NCBI GenBank assembly: GCA_033398695.1
Contig: CM065819.1
Location: 2,777,501 to 2,841,500, forward strand
DNA: 64,000 nt
From: Orobanche coerulescens
Lineage: Eukaryota > Streptophyta > Magnoliopsida > Lamiales > Orobanchaceae
Direction of reading: 5' to 3'
The notes under the pieces were generated by a model that searched no databases, was not told where the DNA came from, and was given only the letters and a program-made list of their open reading frames with translations. The position numbers and the translations under genes were made by a program. Below, piece after piece: positions 22,180 to 32,500 of the stretch (position 1 is the stretch's first letter; every line of letters begins with the position of its first letter).

Positions 22180-22751
22180 AAGGATTTGGATTCCAAAAGG
22201 AACCGTTATTCGTAACATCGTCCATATTTCCAAACAAAACCAACTCTCGGTTGGATCCCCAAAAATTGTTTTTTATCAAAATATATTTTACTTAGGGGGA
22301 GTAATAATTTTTTAAAGGGGAGATATTATTTTCAGGGGGAGTTATACTCTATTCATGCATATAGTTATATTCAGCAATTGGTATTGCATATTTTTATCAA
22401 TTTGGTATTTATTACTCATTTTTATTACGCTTTTTGATGAAAACAAAAAGGGGGAGAAAGGAGAAAAGAAAAAGAATGGGATTAACCCTGAAAGAGGAAA
22501 AAAATCGAAGAAAAGTCGAAAAGATGAAGTTGAAAAGAAAAATGAGGAGACGTCGAAAAGATGATGAAAAATTAAAAATTCGAAAAAGAAAAAGAAAAGA
22601 AAAGGAGGAGTCGAAAAAGAAATGGGAGAAGAAACTAACGAAACGGACAAAGTCGAAAACTTTGGTCTGTACACATATACATATATTTATATTTTCGCAG
22701 CTAAATCCCATTGACGATGTGTTGTTTTGTAATCATCAAAAAGGGGGAGAT
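22180..22751 (+). other. Element J 3' non-coding region with repeated polypurine tracts
   Basis: Contains three tract-like words within 50 bp (TTAGGGGGAGTAA near 22292, AAAGGGGAGATA near 22314, CAGGGGGAGTTA near 22334), a 200-bp purine-rich stretch (22434-22640) and the functional tract at 22738-22751 next to the LTR. The purine-rich stretch can be read as Lys/Glu-rich peptide in more than one frame, which I treat as composition only. Confidence 0.75.
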
Positions 22752-23795
22752 TGTTGGAATATTTTGTTCCATACATGTATTAATAGTGTTTTGATGATTA
22801 AGTTGCTAAACAAAACAAAACAACAAAAATACGAAGCAAAGCATCGAAGGAAACGAAGTGCAAAAAGGTGGAATTGTTCAAGCTTAACGTTAACATAAGA
22901 TATATAGCGTACGTAATATAAGCTACTTAACGTACATAAGAAAGGATGTATAACGTACGTAATGGTGTGTTTGCGAATTCAAACAAGGAGAACGTTGGAG
23001 ATGATGTCATGGCATAGGTCAGCATGCAATGGACATATTGACCTTGATAACATACGTAATGCAAGATTTGACAACGTACGTAATGAAGAGAGAAAGATGC
23101 CACTGGATTGAAACTGGGAGATGTTAATGTACGTAACCATTATGTGTTAACATACGTTAAACGGCTAACGGTCGTAATGGGAAGCATATAGCGGTCGTAA
23201 TGAAGAGTCAGGGAGCTAACGACTAGTTAAGGCTCCAATGCCTATAAATACCATTCCTATGGTATTGTTTCACCACAACAACTTCAAGCAAACTATACAT
23301 TCATCAGAGATTGATATACATTATATTGTTGTTGTGATATTGAGCTTATATTGTTAGTTTGAGTGTTTATACATTCAACACATACATGAGAGGTAAAAGA
23401 AAAGATACGATTGGATTAGATGTTATTAGGATCAAGGATCCGGCATTATTAGAATCGAAATTGATATCTTCGTGAGGTTTATCTAGTACCGATAGAAACC
23501 TAGAGTGGTTGATTCCTTGTCCAATAGAAAAGGAAAACTGTTTAACTTGGACCGACACAAAGACAAGTATGAGTGGTTTATCACGGACCAATTGAAGATG
23601 TAATTGTAACGGTAATCCTTCGACCGATAGAAGAGAGGTGCATAGTTTTATATCTTCAACCTATAGAAAAAGATACCGAGAGAGGACGTAGGCTCGATTA
23701 TAGCCGAATCTCTATAAATCCTTGTGTCGTTTAATTTCCACACCTTTATATTTACGCTTCCGCAACACGGCGCAAATAACGATTTGGTTCCAACA
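22752..23795 (+). repeat. Element J 3' LTR (1044 bp)
   Basis: Closely matches the 5' LTR, with TATA box at 23242-23250. One full palindrome copy seen in the 5' LTR (AACGTACGTAACATAAG) is shortened here to AACGTTAACATAAG near 22885, a loss of about four bases within the motif. Confidence 0.92.
22885..23170. promoter_or_regulatory. TTACGTACGTAA palindrome array, 3' LTR of J
   Basis: Same arrangement as in the 5' LTR with independent single-base changes in several copies (for example TTAATGTACGTAACC near 23125 against TTAACGTACGTAACC). Confidence 0.85.
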
Positions 23796-24246
23796 AGGTC
23801 CACATATACTATCACAACATTTCGATTCGTCATCGACTCTCCGAGAGTGAATGCCGTGTAACTGAATCAAGTATGAGTCGTGTTCGAGTATACTGGTCCC
23901 ACCAATATACTTATAACTACGTTATCAAGACATGCACACGTCCTAGCATTAGTTATACAAGTCTTACTAAAACTTAATGCCCATTTAAGTTTATTGACTT
24001 GCGAACGATTTACGTAAATAAACTTTAAACACTTCCAGTGCATTTTCTCTTATCCGATAACGAGAGTGGAATGTTCGATATATTTACATGGACTTCACTT
24101 CAATGTTTACCAAATCAAGAATGCATTTGAAATACAATAAACAGTGAATGAATCGTATTGCCTTTTTATTAATTATTCCATAATTACAAGTACAATGCCC
24201 CTACTCTCTCATCCCCTGGGTGGCATTTGAGGGCATATTCCTAACA

Positions 24247-25267
24247 CCATTATCATAACTGTTTCGTTTTGAAAGTCATTTGAAAAACAATATTTTGAAA
24301 CATCAATCTACTCGATAAACGATATCATCAAAATGACCTTATCAATATACATCATCATTACTACCAATCAACTATCACATCTGGATAACGTCATAGAATA
24401 ATACAATTAAACCCAGCTATGTAGTCATAACATCTAGTTGTACAACCAAAATTCGCTAACAAAAAAGGTAATGGTTAATAATATTCCAGTAATATCCATA
24501 CAGGATAAACAACGGAGTACGACATTACTGACACAGCAGTTAAAGTTCACGATCGCCACGGACGGACCATATGTCTATGTCAACAAGAATTAAACGACCG
24601 ATAATGAGCACAGATGTAACTATAACAACAAAGTTACTGGCGTGACAATCAAAAACTTACGGCCATAACGGCTAATTGTAAAACAGCAGAATTAACTCAG
24701 CAACCTAAAAACAACTCTGAAGGTTAAGGATCGACAATGTATCCCGACATTATGAAAATACTGTAAAAATTCTCCAACGGGCATAATAGCATATCAAGCT
24801 TGTTGCAACGACTCAGTCCCAAACACAAACACGTAATATTTTTAATTCTGAAAATCAAATCCGTTTTGCAAACTTAAAATTTTTCCAAAAATCCTTTTGA
24901 TCATATCCAAAAATGACGGTAACGGTTTGCAATGTCTGAAGTATTTTAAAACGCCTCCTTCAAATACCGTCTGAAGGTGTCATTTGAAAATAGATGACTA
25001 ACTCGTCAAAGTTCAACCGATTTAAAAATCCATACAAAATTGTTGTTTAACCGCACAATCGGAGTATTTCCAAAAATCGGTTCTTTACAAACATACTCGA
25101 CCTCATGATTACAATTAAGAAAACCGTTTTCAAACCTACACACAGTGGATATAATTACAACTATTCACAAGAAATCGAACCTGAAACTACATGCCCAATC
25201 GGTAAACGAGATTATAAATCCAACCAAATATAATTTGCGAACACCAAGTTTAAACATACGTCAAAAC
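24247..25267. other. Non-coding stretch between copia H and element D
   Basis: A/T-rich, with no open frame of note and no LTR ends. It begins at the outer edge of the H LTR (CCATT) and ends at the start of D (AAAAC). Words such as CAAATACCGTC and long A/T runs resemble the non-coding internal parts of D and G read in reverse, so it may be a remnant of a related element. Confidence 0.4.
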
Positions 25268-26054
25268 TGTAATATCCGCAATTTCGATTTCCGGTAATTT
25301 TCTTCTTTTGGCGGAAGTCCATCTTAGTGATTCTATTGTGACCGTTTCGTCATTCCGAGAATGACTAATTCAACACTTTTTGTCATCCGAGTTCGTTTCG
25401 ATGTCGTTTTATTGAGTTCCGTGTTCTTAATCGACTTTTTCAAGTATGAGTTCGACTTTGTAAAATCATCATAAATTCTTGGAAACTCCAAAAATTCTGA
25501 ATTTATGCAATATTATAGAGCATCGAGTTATCTTTCCAATGGTTCAAACAGTGAGTCAATCGGTGTAATATCCGTGTTTTCTATTTTCAGTAATTTTTAT
25601 TTTCGGTGTATATTCATTTCGGACAACTCGCTTGGCACTGTTTTGGAATTCTAAATCTATTGTGTTCTTGGAGTTTCTCCGTTGGGATGAGTCGATGATG
25701 TTTTTACGTAATTTCATTTTGAGTTATATTTTATCGCATGTGTATTCGATTCTCGTTAAACTCGTTCGATTTCATCATTTTCCTATTTCCATGAGTTCGT
25801 ATGGTTGAGTAGAGCATGTTGTGAGTTTCAGATTATTAATCCGACATTGTATCGTGATTTTCGGATGTTTGGGCCGTTTTTGTAATTTCCTATAAGTTTA
25901 GGGAATTTGTTCCTTGTTCGATTTTGGTTGTGTACCGCGGACCGTTTTGGGGTTTCGTACTTCCATTTCGTGTTATTGTTTCTCAAATATCGATTACCAT
26001 TGCTTTTATTCTCTTCCCGATCATTTTTCATCAATTTGGGACCCAAGGAGGGTG

Positions 26055-26430
26055 TGGGCCGCGGCACAAGGAATGTGCGCTGCGGCACACACATTGTCCA
26101 GTTTCTGGCCGAGCAGTCTGTACCGTGTGCCGCGGCACAGGCCGGTAGGGCTGCGGCACACTGCCGAGTCACTGCCGCGGCACACTCGACCGGGCCGCGG
26201 CACACTCGTGTTGCACTCATCGGCCAAACCTTCTATACCGTGTGCCGCAGCACATGCCGGCAGGGCCGCGGCACAGTGCCGAGTTACTGCCGCGGCATAT
26301 GCGTCCGGGCCGCGGCACATGCGTCCGGGCCGCGGCACATGCGTCCGGGCCGCGGCACACTGCCGATCACTGGGCGCAGTTTTGGCCCTGTGCCGCGGCA
26401 CACTTCGGCTGGGCCGCGGCACACTCTGCA
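26055..26430. promoter_or_regulatory. GTGCCGCGGCAC palindrome array, 5' LTR of C
   Basis: About 14 copies of GCCGCGGCAC or one-base variants, many extended to the full 12-bp palindrome, spaced roughly 20 bp apart with alternating GGGCCGCGGC and TGCCGCGGC forms. A 19-bp subunit (GCGTCCGGGCCGCGGCACAT) is repeated in tandem near 26300-26340. The TATA-like box follows within 20 bp. Confidence 0.88.
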
Positions 26431-26633
26431 GTCAACGCTATAACTGCGTTTTTCAGCGAGATTCACTCATTTCTCTCATTTCATCCACCATACGAGAGAG
26501 AGAGGTTTGAGAGGGAGATTTTCCTTTATCTATCACTTGATTGTGTGATTTTCTTCATCTCCTTTCGATCATGAAGCTCGGATTGTGGATCTAACACGTG
26601 TTCTTCGGATCAAAGTGCTTGAATCTTCAAGAG

Positions 26634-27506
26634 GTAAAATCTCATATACCCTAGTATGAATTTGGGGAGGGTTTGGTGGTGATCTTGTCTTCTAATCCGA
26701 TTTAACCGATGTTGTTGTTAGATTTCAATAATATACTCGTGACCCTTGGTTCCCTTGTTATTGGATGGGATGAAATCCCGTTAATTCACCGTTGACCGAT
26801 TTCAATTCCCTATGCACTCTTAATGTTCGATGAATTGTCCCAACGTGTAGAACTAGGAGGAATTTCTTCGTATTCATGATGTTGAGATTGGTTGTATATC
26901 ATTATTGTGTTAGGGTCGGATTTGAGAGGATTGTTCGGACCGAAACCTATTCCTTCGTCGTTCCTTCGCGTCGTATTATCCAAGGCAAGTACATGTATTA
27001 TATTTCATTATGTGTGTACGGTTTTGATGCGAATTATGTAAACTGGTTTATTGAACGATTGTGATGGTTACTCTTCCACCTGGGGATGGCATGGGGCCTC
27101 TGGGGGCCGATACTAATGGGTACGGCCACGGAAGTGGACTTGGGTGCGTGCGTTGATGTTCTTCCACCTGGGGACGGTTCGACGGGACCTCTGGGGCCGA
27201 TACTAATGGGTACGGCCGTGGAAGTGGTTTCTCTCCTGGAGACGGTCCGACGGGACCTCTGGGGGCCGATACTAATGGGTACGGTCGCGAGTTACCAAAC
27301 GTGGATAATTGTGATGTGGAAAGCTTGATGATATATTGTTTTTGTGTAAATGTGATATTCTGGAATATTGATTTTCAAAATGATTTTTCCTAATGATTTG
27401 TTTGCGTTGAATCGTGTATGTATGTAATGTTGTGTAATTGTGTACTTGCACTAGCTATTCGAATGCTAACCCCTTAAATGGGGGAAATGCGTCTTATGTA
27501 TTTCAG
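26634..27506 (+). other. Predicted leader intron in the 5' LTR of C
   Basis: Donor CAAGAG|GTAAAA about 195 nt after the TATA-like box. Alternative GC donor CAAG|GCAAGTA at 26985. Branch-like TGCTAAC with the A at 27469, hairpin CCCCTTAAATGGGG just after it, acceptor TATTTCAG|GTAC ending at 27506, 37 nt from the branch A. Splicing would remove the tandem repeats and much of the roughly 1.5-kb leader. Inferred from consensus and cross-family conservation only. Confidence 0.5.
27074..27290 (+). repeat. Three imperfect repeats in the LTR of C
   Basis: Units sharing CCACCTGGGGACGG and CCGATACTAATGGGTACGG, about 60-85 bp each, repeated at 34245-34460 in the 3' LTR. They lie between the GC donor and the branch point of the predicted intron. 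Confidence 0.85.
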
Positions 27507-28113
27507 GTACCGGGAGAGCTGAGGAGCAGACACGGGACGCGCACACAAAGGATAGGCTGGCATGATGATGTGGCTCGAGTCTGTATTTTTATGTTATGGC
27601 ATTGCATTTGTCTAGTATTGGTGTTAGACTGTTTATTTTTCAACTTGGTTTAAGTCCCCTGCGTGGGTGATGAATTGGTATTTAACATATACTTCATGTA
27701 CTCGGTTAAAATGTTTTGGCCGGGGCCACAGCCTTATTTACTTTTTGAATGCACCTTTTGGGATATCTTTGTGGTTTACGAGTCACGAGTTAGCCTGGTA
27801 GTCCTCACGGGGGTTCTACTGCGTGTAATGTCCCATTTGTGAATTGGGGTGTTACATTTATGGTATCAGAGCTTAGGTTTTGAATACCTAGGCTGTCGGT
27901 AAATTTTTGGGTCTGTCAGTTGCGTCATTAGAGTCAGTCGTTGAGCCTAATATCATCATGCTACCGTCTTTTCGTGCACCCGTAATGTAAGTCTCCTCGA
28001 ACTCTTATATTTCTGTAATTCGTTTTCTTGCGTTGTTCGGAATTATGAATTGTGATACCAACTTTGTCAATTGTGAATCTTTCTGATCTTGTTCTTTTCA
28101 TTCTTCCTTTAGT

Positions 28114-29559
28114 ATGTTGAGAGGTCGTGGTAGACCAGCTAGGGGATGCGGCCGAGGCCATGGTCGGGGTGGTGATAATGAAGAGGGCTCACTTTCTCAG
28201 TCCTCTGCGGACTCAGTCTCTCACTCAGTGCCGTCGGGTAATAATGCCGACGCCGGGGCTACTGCCGTACTTCAGCAGTTAGTAGCCCAGCTTGCTCAGA
28301 TAGCTCAGGGTGGACGCCAGAATCCGCCCCCGACACCTGAAGAGGAAGCTAGTAAGTGGCTTCAGACGGTGACTAAGATGCACCCTCCTCGTTTCTCTGG
28401 ATCTTTTGACTCCCTCGGTTGGGAGAATTGGCTATTTCAGTTGTCCAGGACCTTTGATGCCTTAGCTTGTCCTGAAGACAGGAGGGTACATATTGCCCAG
28501 TACCTCCTGGATAAGGAAACTGCGGAATGGTGGGAGGCCGTTGCGCCCCGAGACCATCGAGATACTTGGGAAGAGTTCAGGGCTGCTATGGAAGCAGAAT
28601 ATTGTCCGCCGCCAGTCAAAGAATGCAGAATTGTGGAGTTCTTCACTGCCACACCTCAAGATGTGCCGATTTCGCAGGCCATTATCTCTTACAATCAGCA
28701 GTTGGGTTTTGTGAAAGATCAGGTGAGGACGGAGGCCGATAAAATCCGTTACTTCAATATGCGCATGAAGCCGCATATCAGGCAGAGTATGGCACCTCTC
28801 ATGTGTGCCACTTTGAAGGAATACCAGGATCGCGCTCTAGCGATCGATATGGCCATCCCGGAATCAGAGACTGTTTTGGAAGCTAAGAAGCAGAAGACTA
28901 CTGGTGGATTCTCGGACGGTAAGGGTGGTCAGTTTTTGAGGTCTCGTTCTACCCCTACGCCGGGGAAGAGGCCGTTTCATCAGGCCGGTGGATCTCAGGG
29001 TAACCGTTCAGTCCAGTCTGTTGCACCTGGCGGGAGAGTTTGTTTTAATTGCAGTCAGCCCGAGCACGTTGTGAAGGATTGCCTATTTCCGTTAGTTGCT
29101 TGCTTTACCTGCGGACAGACCGGGCATCAGGCAGCTCATTGTGAGAGGATCACCAGGGCCGCTAGAGTTCCGACTACCACTACCGATCAGAAGGATCATA
29201 GCACTCCAGCTACTCATGTTCCGCAGGGTTCGGGTCGTGGTAGAGGTCGGGGTCAGCCGGATCGCCGTGCAGCATCGAGTTTGGGTTCAGTTCACCCCCG
29301 ATTGTATCAGATGAGGCGCACAGAGGAGGCAGACGTTACGGTGGCATCAGGTACCACTCAGGTCCTTACTCATCCAGTTTTAGTGCTTTTTGATTCGGGT
29401 GCCACCCATTCCTTTATTGCTTCGGATTGTGTGAATTGTATTGGCTTTGACTGCTTGTTTGAGTGTGAACCGTTTGTAGTAGGTACGCCTAGCGGGGATC
29501 GTATGGTTGGGGACCGGGAGGTTAGGGATTGCCTAGTGAGGATCGGGAGCCGGGATTAG
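28114..29559 (+). pseudogene. Element C gag and start of protease
   Basis: Begins MLRGRGRPARGCGRG (basic, Arg/Gly-rich), then a Ser-rich linker, the retrotransposon gag capsid domain (about residues 85-210; PPRFSGSFDSLGWENW), a basic stretch and two zinc knuckles, CFNCSQPEHVVKDC and CFTCGQTGHQAAHC (29041-29145; the first has Glu where the conserved Gly before His is usual). The aspartic protease motif LFDSGATHSFI is at 29386-29418. A TAG at 29557-29559 interrupts the protease, after which the same frame continues. Gag packages the RNA; the protease matures the polyprotein. Confidence 0.9.
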
Positions 29560-32500
29560 CCCTCGAATCTCATTGTTATAGACCTTAAGGGTGAGTATTT
29601 GATCCTGGTAGACGATTGGTTGGATCGTCACAGTGCTTTTATGAACTATCGGACTCGAACCATCTCGATAGTGGCCGAGGACGGCACCAAGCATACTCTC
29701 GTCGGTTGTAAGCCGGGTAGATCGGGGAGTGTGATTAGCGCCTTGAAGGCGATGAAACTTCTGAACCAAGGTTGTGTCGGCTATTGGTGTTTTGCTCTGA
29801 AGGCGGAAGATGGTGGAGTTGATTTGTCATCAATTCCAGTTGTTAGTGAATACCCCGACATATTTCAGGATGATTTGCCGAGATTACCACCACATCGAGA
29901 GGTGGAGTTTCCTATTGATCTAGAGCCGAATGCGGCCCCTATTTCTCGAGAACCATACCGTATGGCACCGTCGGAGATGTTAGAGTTGAAGAATCAGTTG
30001 GGAGAGTTGTTAGATAAAGGGTATATTCGACCGAGCGCATCGCCTTGGGGTGCGCCCGTACTTTTTGTTAAGAAGAAGGATGGATCGCTTCGTTTATGCA
30101 TCGATTATCGAGAATTAAACAAGTTGACCATCAAAAATAAATACCCTTTGCCCCGAATTGACGACTTGTTCGATCAGCTTCAGGGGGCGACAGTCTTTTC
30201 GAAGATTGATTTGCAATCGGGCTACTACCAGTTGAGGATTCGGGACATCGATACATCGAAAGCTGCCTTTCGGACGAGATATGGCCATTACGAGTTTGTG
30301 GTTATGCCTTTCGGGCTAACCAATGCCCCAGCAGTGTTCATGCAGTTGATGAACAAAGTTTTTATTGAGTATCTGGACAAATTCGTAGTCGTCTTTATCG
30401 ATGACATTCTGATCTATTCACGGAGTCGGGAGGAGCACGCCTTACATCTCCGGATTGTATTAGACATTTTGAGAGCTGAGCAGTTGTATGCGAAGTTCTC
30501 TAAGTGTGAGTTTTGGCTCGAGGAAGTGATGTTCCTCGAGCATGTGATTTCAGCAGAGGGAGTTCGGGTAGATCCGCAGAAGATAGAGGCAGTGTTGGCT
30601 TGGGAGCCGCCTAAGAATGTGAAGGAGGTGAGAAGTTTTCTGGGTCTTGCCGGCTATTACCGTCGATTTGTTGGGGGATTTTCTAGGATCGCTAAACAGC
30701 TCACTCAGTTGCTCCAGAAGACTCAGAAATTCGAGTGGACCACAGACAGACAGAATAGTTTTGATGAGTTGAAGAGACGACTAACTACCGCATCCGTGTT
30801 AGCATTGCCTCAGGGGAACGAAGATTTCGTGGTATATAGTGATGCTTCGGGACTCGGACTCGGATGTGTTTTGATGCAGAGAGATAGGGTTATTGCTTAT
30901 GCGTCCCGCCAGTTGAAACCGTATGAGGCGAATTACTCCACGCATGATTTGGAGTTAGCTGCGGTCGTTTTCGCCTTAAAGATCTGGAGGCATTATCTCT
31001 ATGGGTCGTCATGTAGAATTTTTACGGATCACAAGAGCTTGAAGTATATCTTCATTCAGAAAGAGTTGAATATGAGACAGCGTAGGTGGTTGTAGCTAAT
31101 TAAAGATTACGACCTCGAGATACTTTACCATTCGGGTAAGGCTAACGTAGTGGCTGATGCGTTGAGCCGGAAGCCGATGACGTTACAGATGTTAGAGGTA
31201 CTTACACCACAGAGTAGGATCCAGCGAGATTTTATCTGACAGAATATCGAGGTTTGGGTTCAGAGAGTTCAGGGTCAGTTATGTAAGTTAGAAATCACTT
31301 CGTCCTTGACTGATGATATCAAGGCGAAGCAGTATAACGATCCGTTTTTGGTCCAGTTAAAGGATGATGTGAGGAAGGGGATAACGCCAGGATTTGTGGT
31401 TCCAGATGATGGCGTTCTGAGATTTTGCGGCAGATTATGTGTACCGAATGACATTGAGTTGAGGCAGAAGGTTTTGAGTGAGGCTCATACTACGCCTTAT
31501 TCCATACATCCTGGTACGAGCAAAATGTACAAGGACGTGAGGAGTAACTATTGGTAGAGTAATTTGAAATCGGACGTTAGCGAGTTTGTGGCGAAGTATT
31601 TGACCTGTCAGCAGGTTAAAATTGAGCATCAGTGGCCCGCGGGGTTGCTACGACCACTTCCCATTCCAGAATGGAAATGGGAAGACATCTCTATGGATTT
31701 CATTACCGGGATGCCTAGGACTCGGACTGGAATGAACATGATTTGGGTTATTGTTGATCGACTAACCAAATCAGCTCATTTCCTGGGTATTAAGGACACT
31801 TGGGGACCGGAGAGGCTGGCGCGAGTGTTTATTGCAGAGATCGTGAGATTGCATGGGACTCCTAAGAGTATTGTTTGAGATCGAGATGGCCGGTTTGTAT
31901 CACATTTTTGGCAGGCGGTTCATCGAGCTTTAGGGACTGAGTTGAGACTCAGTACGTCTTACCACCCTCAGACTGACGGAAAGTCAGAACGGACGATCCA
32001 GACGTTGGAGGATATGTTGAGTGCCTGTGCCTTAGATTGGAAGGATGATTGGGAGTCGCACTTGCCGTTGATCGAGTTCACGTACAACAATAGTTGGCAC
32101 GCCTCGATCAAAATGGCACCATTTGAGGCATTGTATGGGAGGATGTGCAGATCGCTGTTGTGTTGGGACGATGCGTCCGAGCTGATTGGTACCGAGCCCA
32201 ATATGGTAGTTGAGACGAGAGAGAAGATTTCCCTGATTCGCGATAGATTGGTGATGGCCCAGAGCCGGCAGAAGTCTTATGCCGATACACGTCGCCGACC
32301 GTTGGATTTTGAGGAGGGAGACCACGTGTTGCTTAAGGTGTCGCCGACACGGGGAGTTTACCGCTTCGGTCGGAAGGGTAAACTTAGTCCGAGATTTATT
32401 GGGCCATTCGAGATTCTAGAGAGAGTTGGAGAGCTTGCATATCGGTTAGGTTTGTCGCCGTCCCTGAGCCACATGCATAACGTATTTCATGTTTGCCAGC

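Larger units (their letters stand above)
15866..23795 (+). mobile_element. Element J: gag-only SIRE-like copia retrotransposon
   Basis: LTRs 15866-16912 and 22752-23795 begin TGTTGGAA and end TTCCAACA, with a perfect target duplication AGGTC at 15861-15865 and 23796-23800. PBS TTGGTATCGGAGTGG at 16914-16928 and a polypurine tract AAAAAGGGGGAGAT at 22738-22751 fix plus orientation. Internal sequence without the hAT insertion is about 2 kb and codes only for gag; no protease, integrase or RT is present. This is the layout described for terminal-repeat retrotransposons with a GAG domain. The gag is now broken by one stop, a frameshift and the hAT insertion. Confidence 0.9.
14609..24246 (-). repeat. 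Element H 5' LTR, split by element J
   Basis: On the minus strand the LTR starts TGTTAGGAATATGCCCTC at 24246, a typical copia LTR start. It runs to 23801, is interrupted by J plus its duplicated AGGTC, resumes at 15865 and ends at about 14609 (…GATCAACA), about 1.7 kb in total. A TATA-like CTTTATATTAC lies on the minus strand near 14905-14920. The flank after 24246 is CCATT. The inner edge is inferred from the TG and the position of a decayed primer site, so it is the less certain end. Confidence 0.7.
25564..27856 (+). repeat. Element C 5' LTR (2293 bp)
   Basis: TGTAATATCCG…GGGGTGTTACA. From left: U3, palindrome array (26055-26430), TATA-like GCTATAACT (26437-26445) preceded by AGTCAACG, GT donor-like site (26634), GC donor (26985), three imperfect repeats (27074-27290), branch point (27469), acceptor (27506). 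Confidence 0.93.

Noticed and set aside
22355..22898. Lys/Glu-rich open frame as an env-like or nuclear protein of J
   Set aside because: Purine-rich low-complexity DNA gives Lys/Glu in more than one frame; no signal peptide, membrane segment or known domain.
26055..26430. Palindromes at about 20-bp spacing as CRISPR-like or as a CpG island of a host gene
   Set aside because: Linkers are themselves variants of the motif, the block lies between LTR ends, and no host gene follows.
25828..26574. Long open frames on both strands across the GC-rich arrays (also 5835-6504, 33069-33742, 9660-10219, 56411-56960, 62068-62566)
   Set aside because: They are open in several frames at once because of repeat composition (few stops in GC-rich words) and encode Arg/Pro/Gly/Ala-rich repetitive peptides with no domain.
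27861..27872. Primer binding sites as tRNA genes
   Set aside because: Only 12-18 bases match the tRNA 3' end; no cloverleaf surrounds them.
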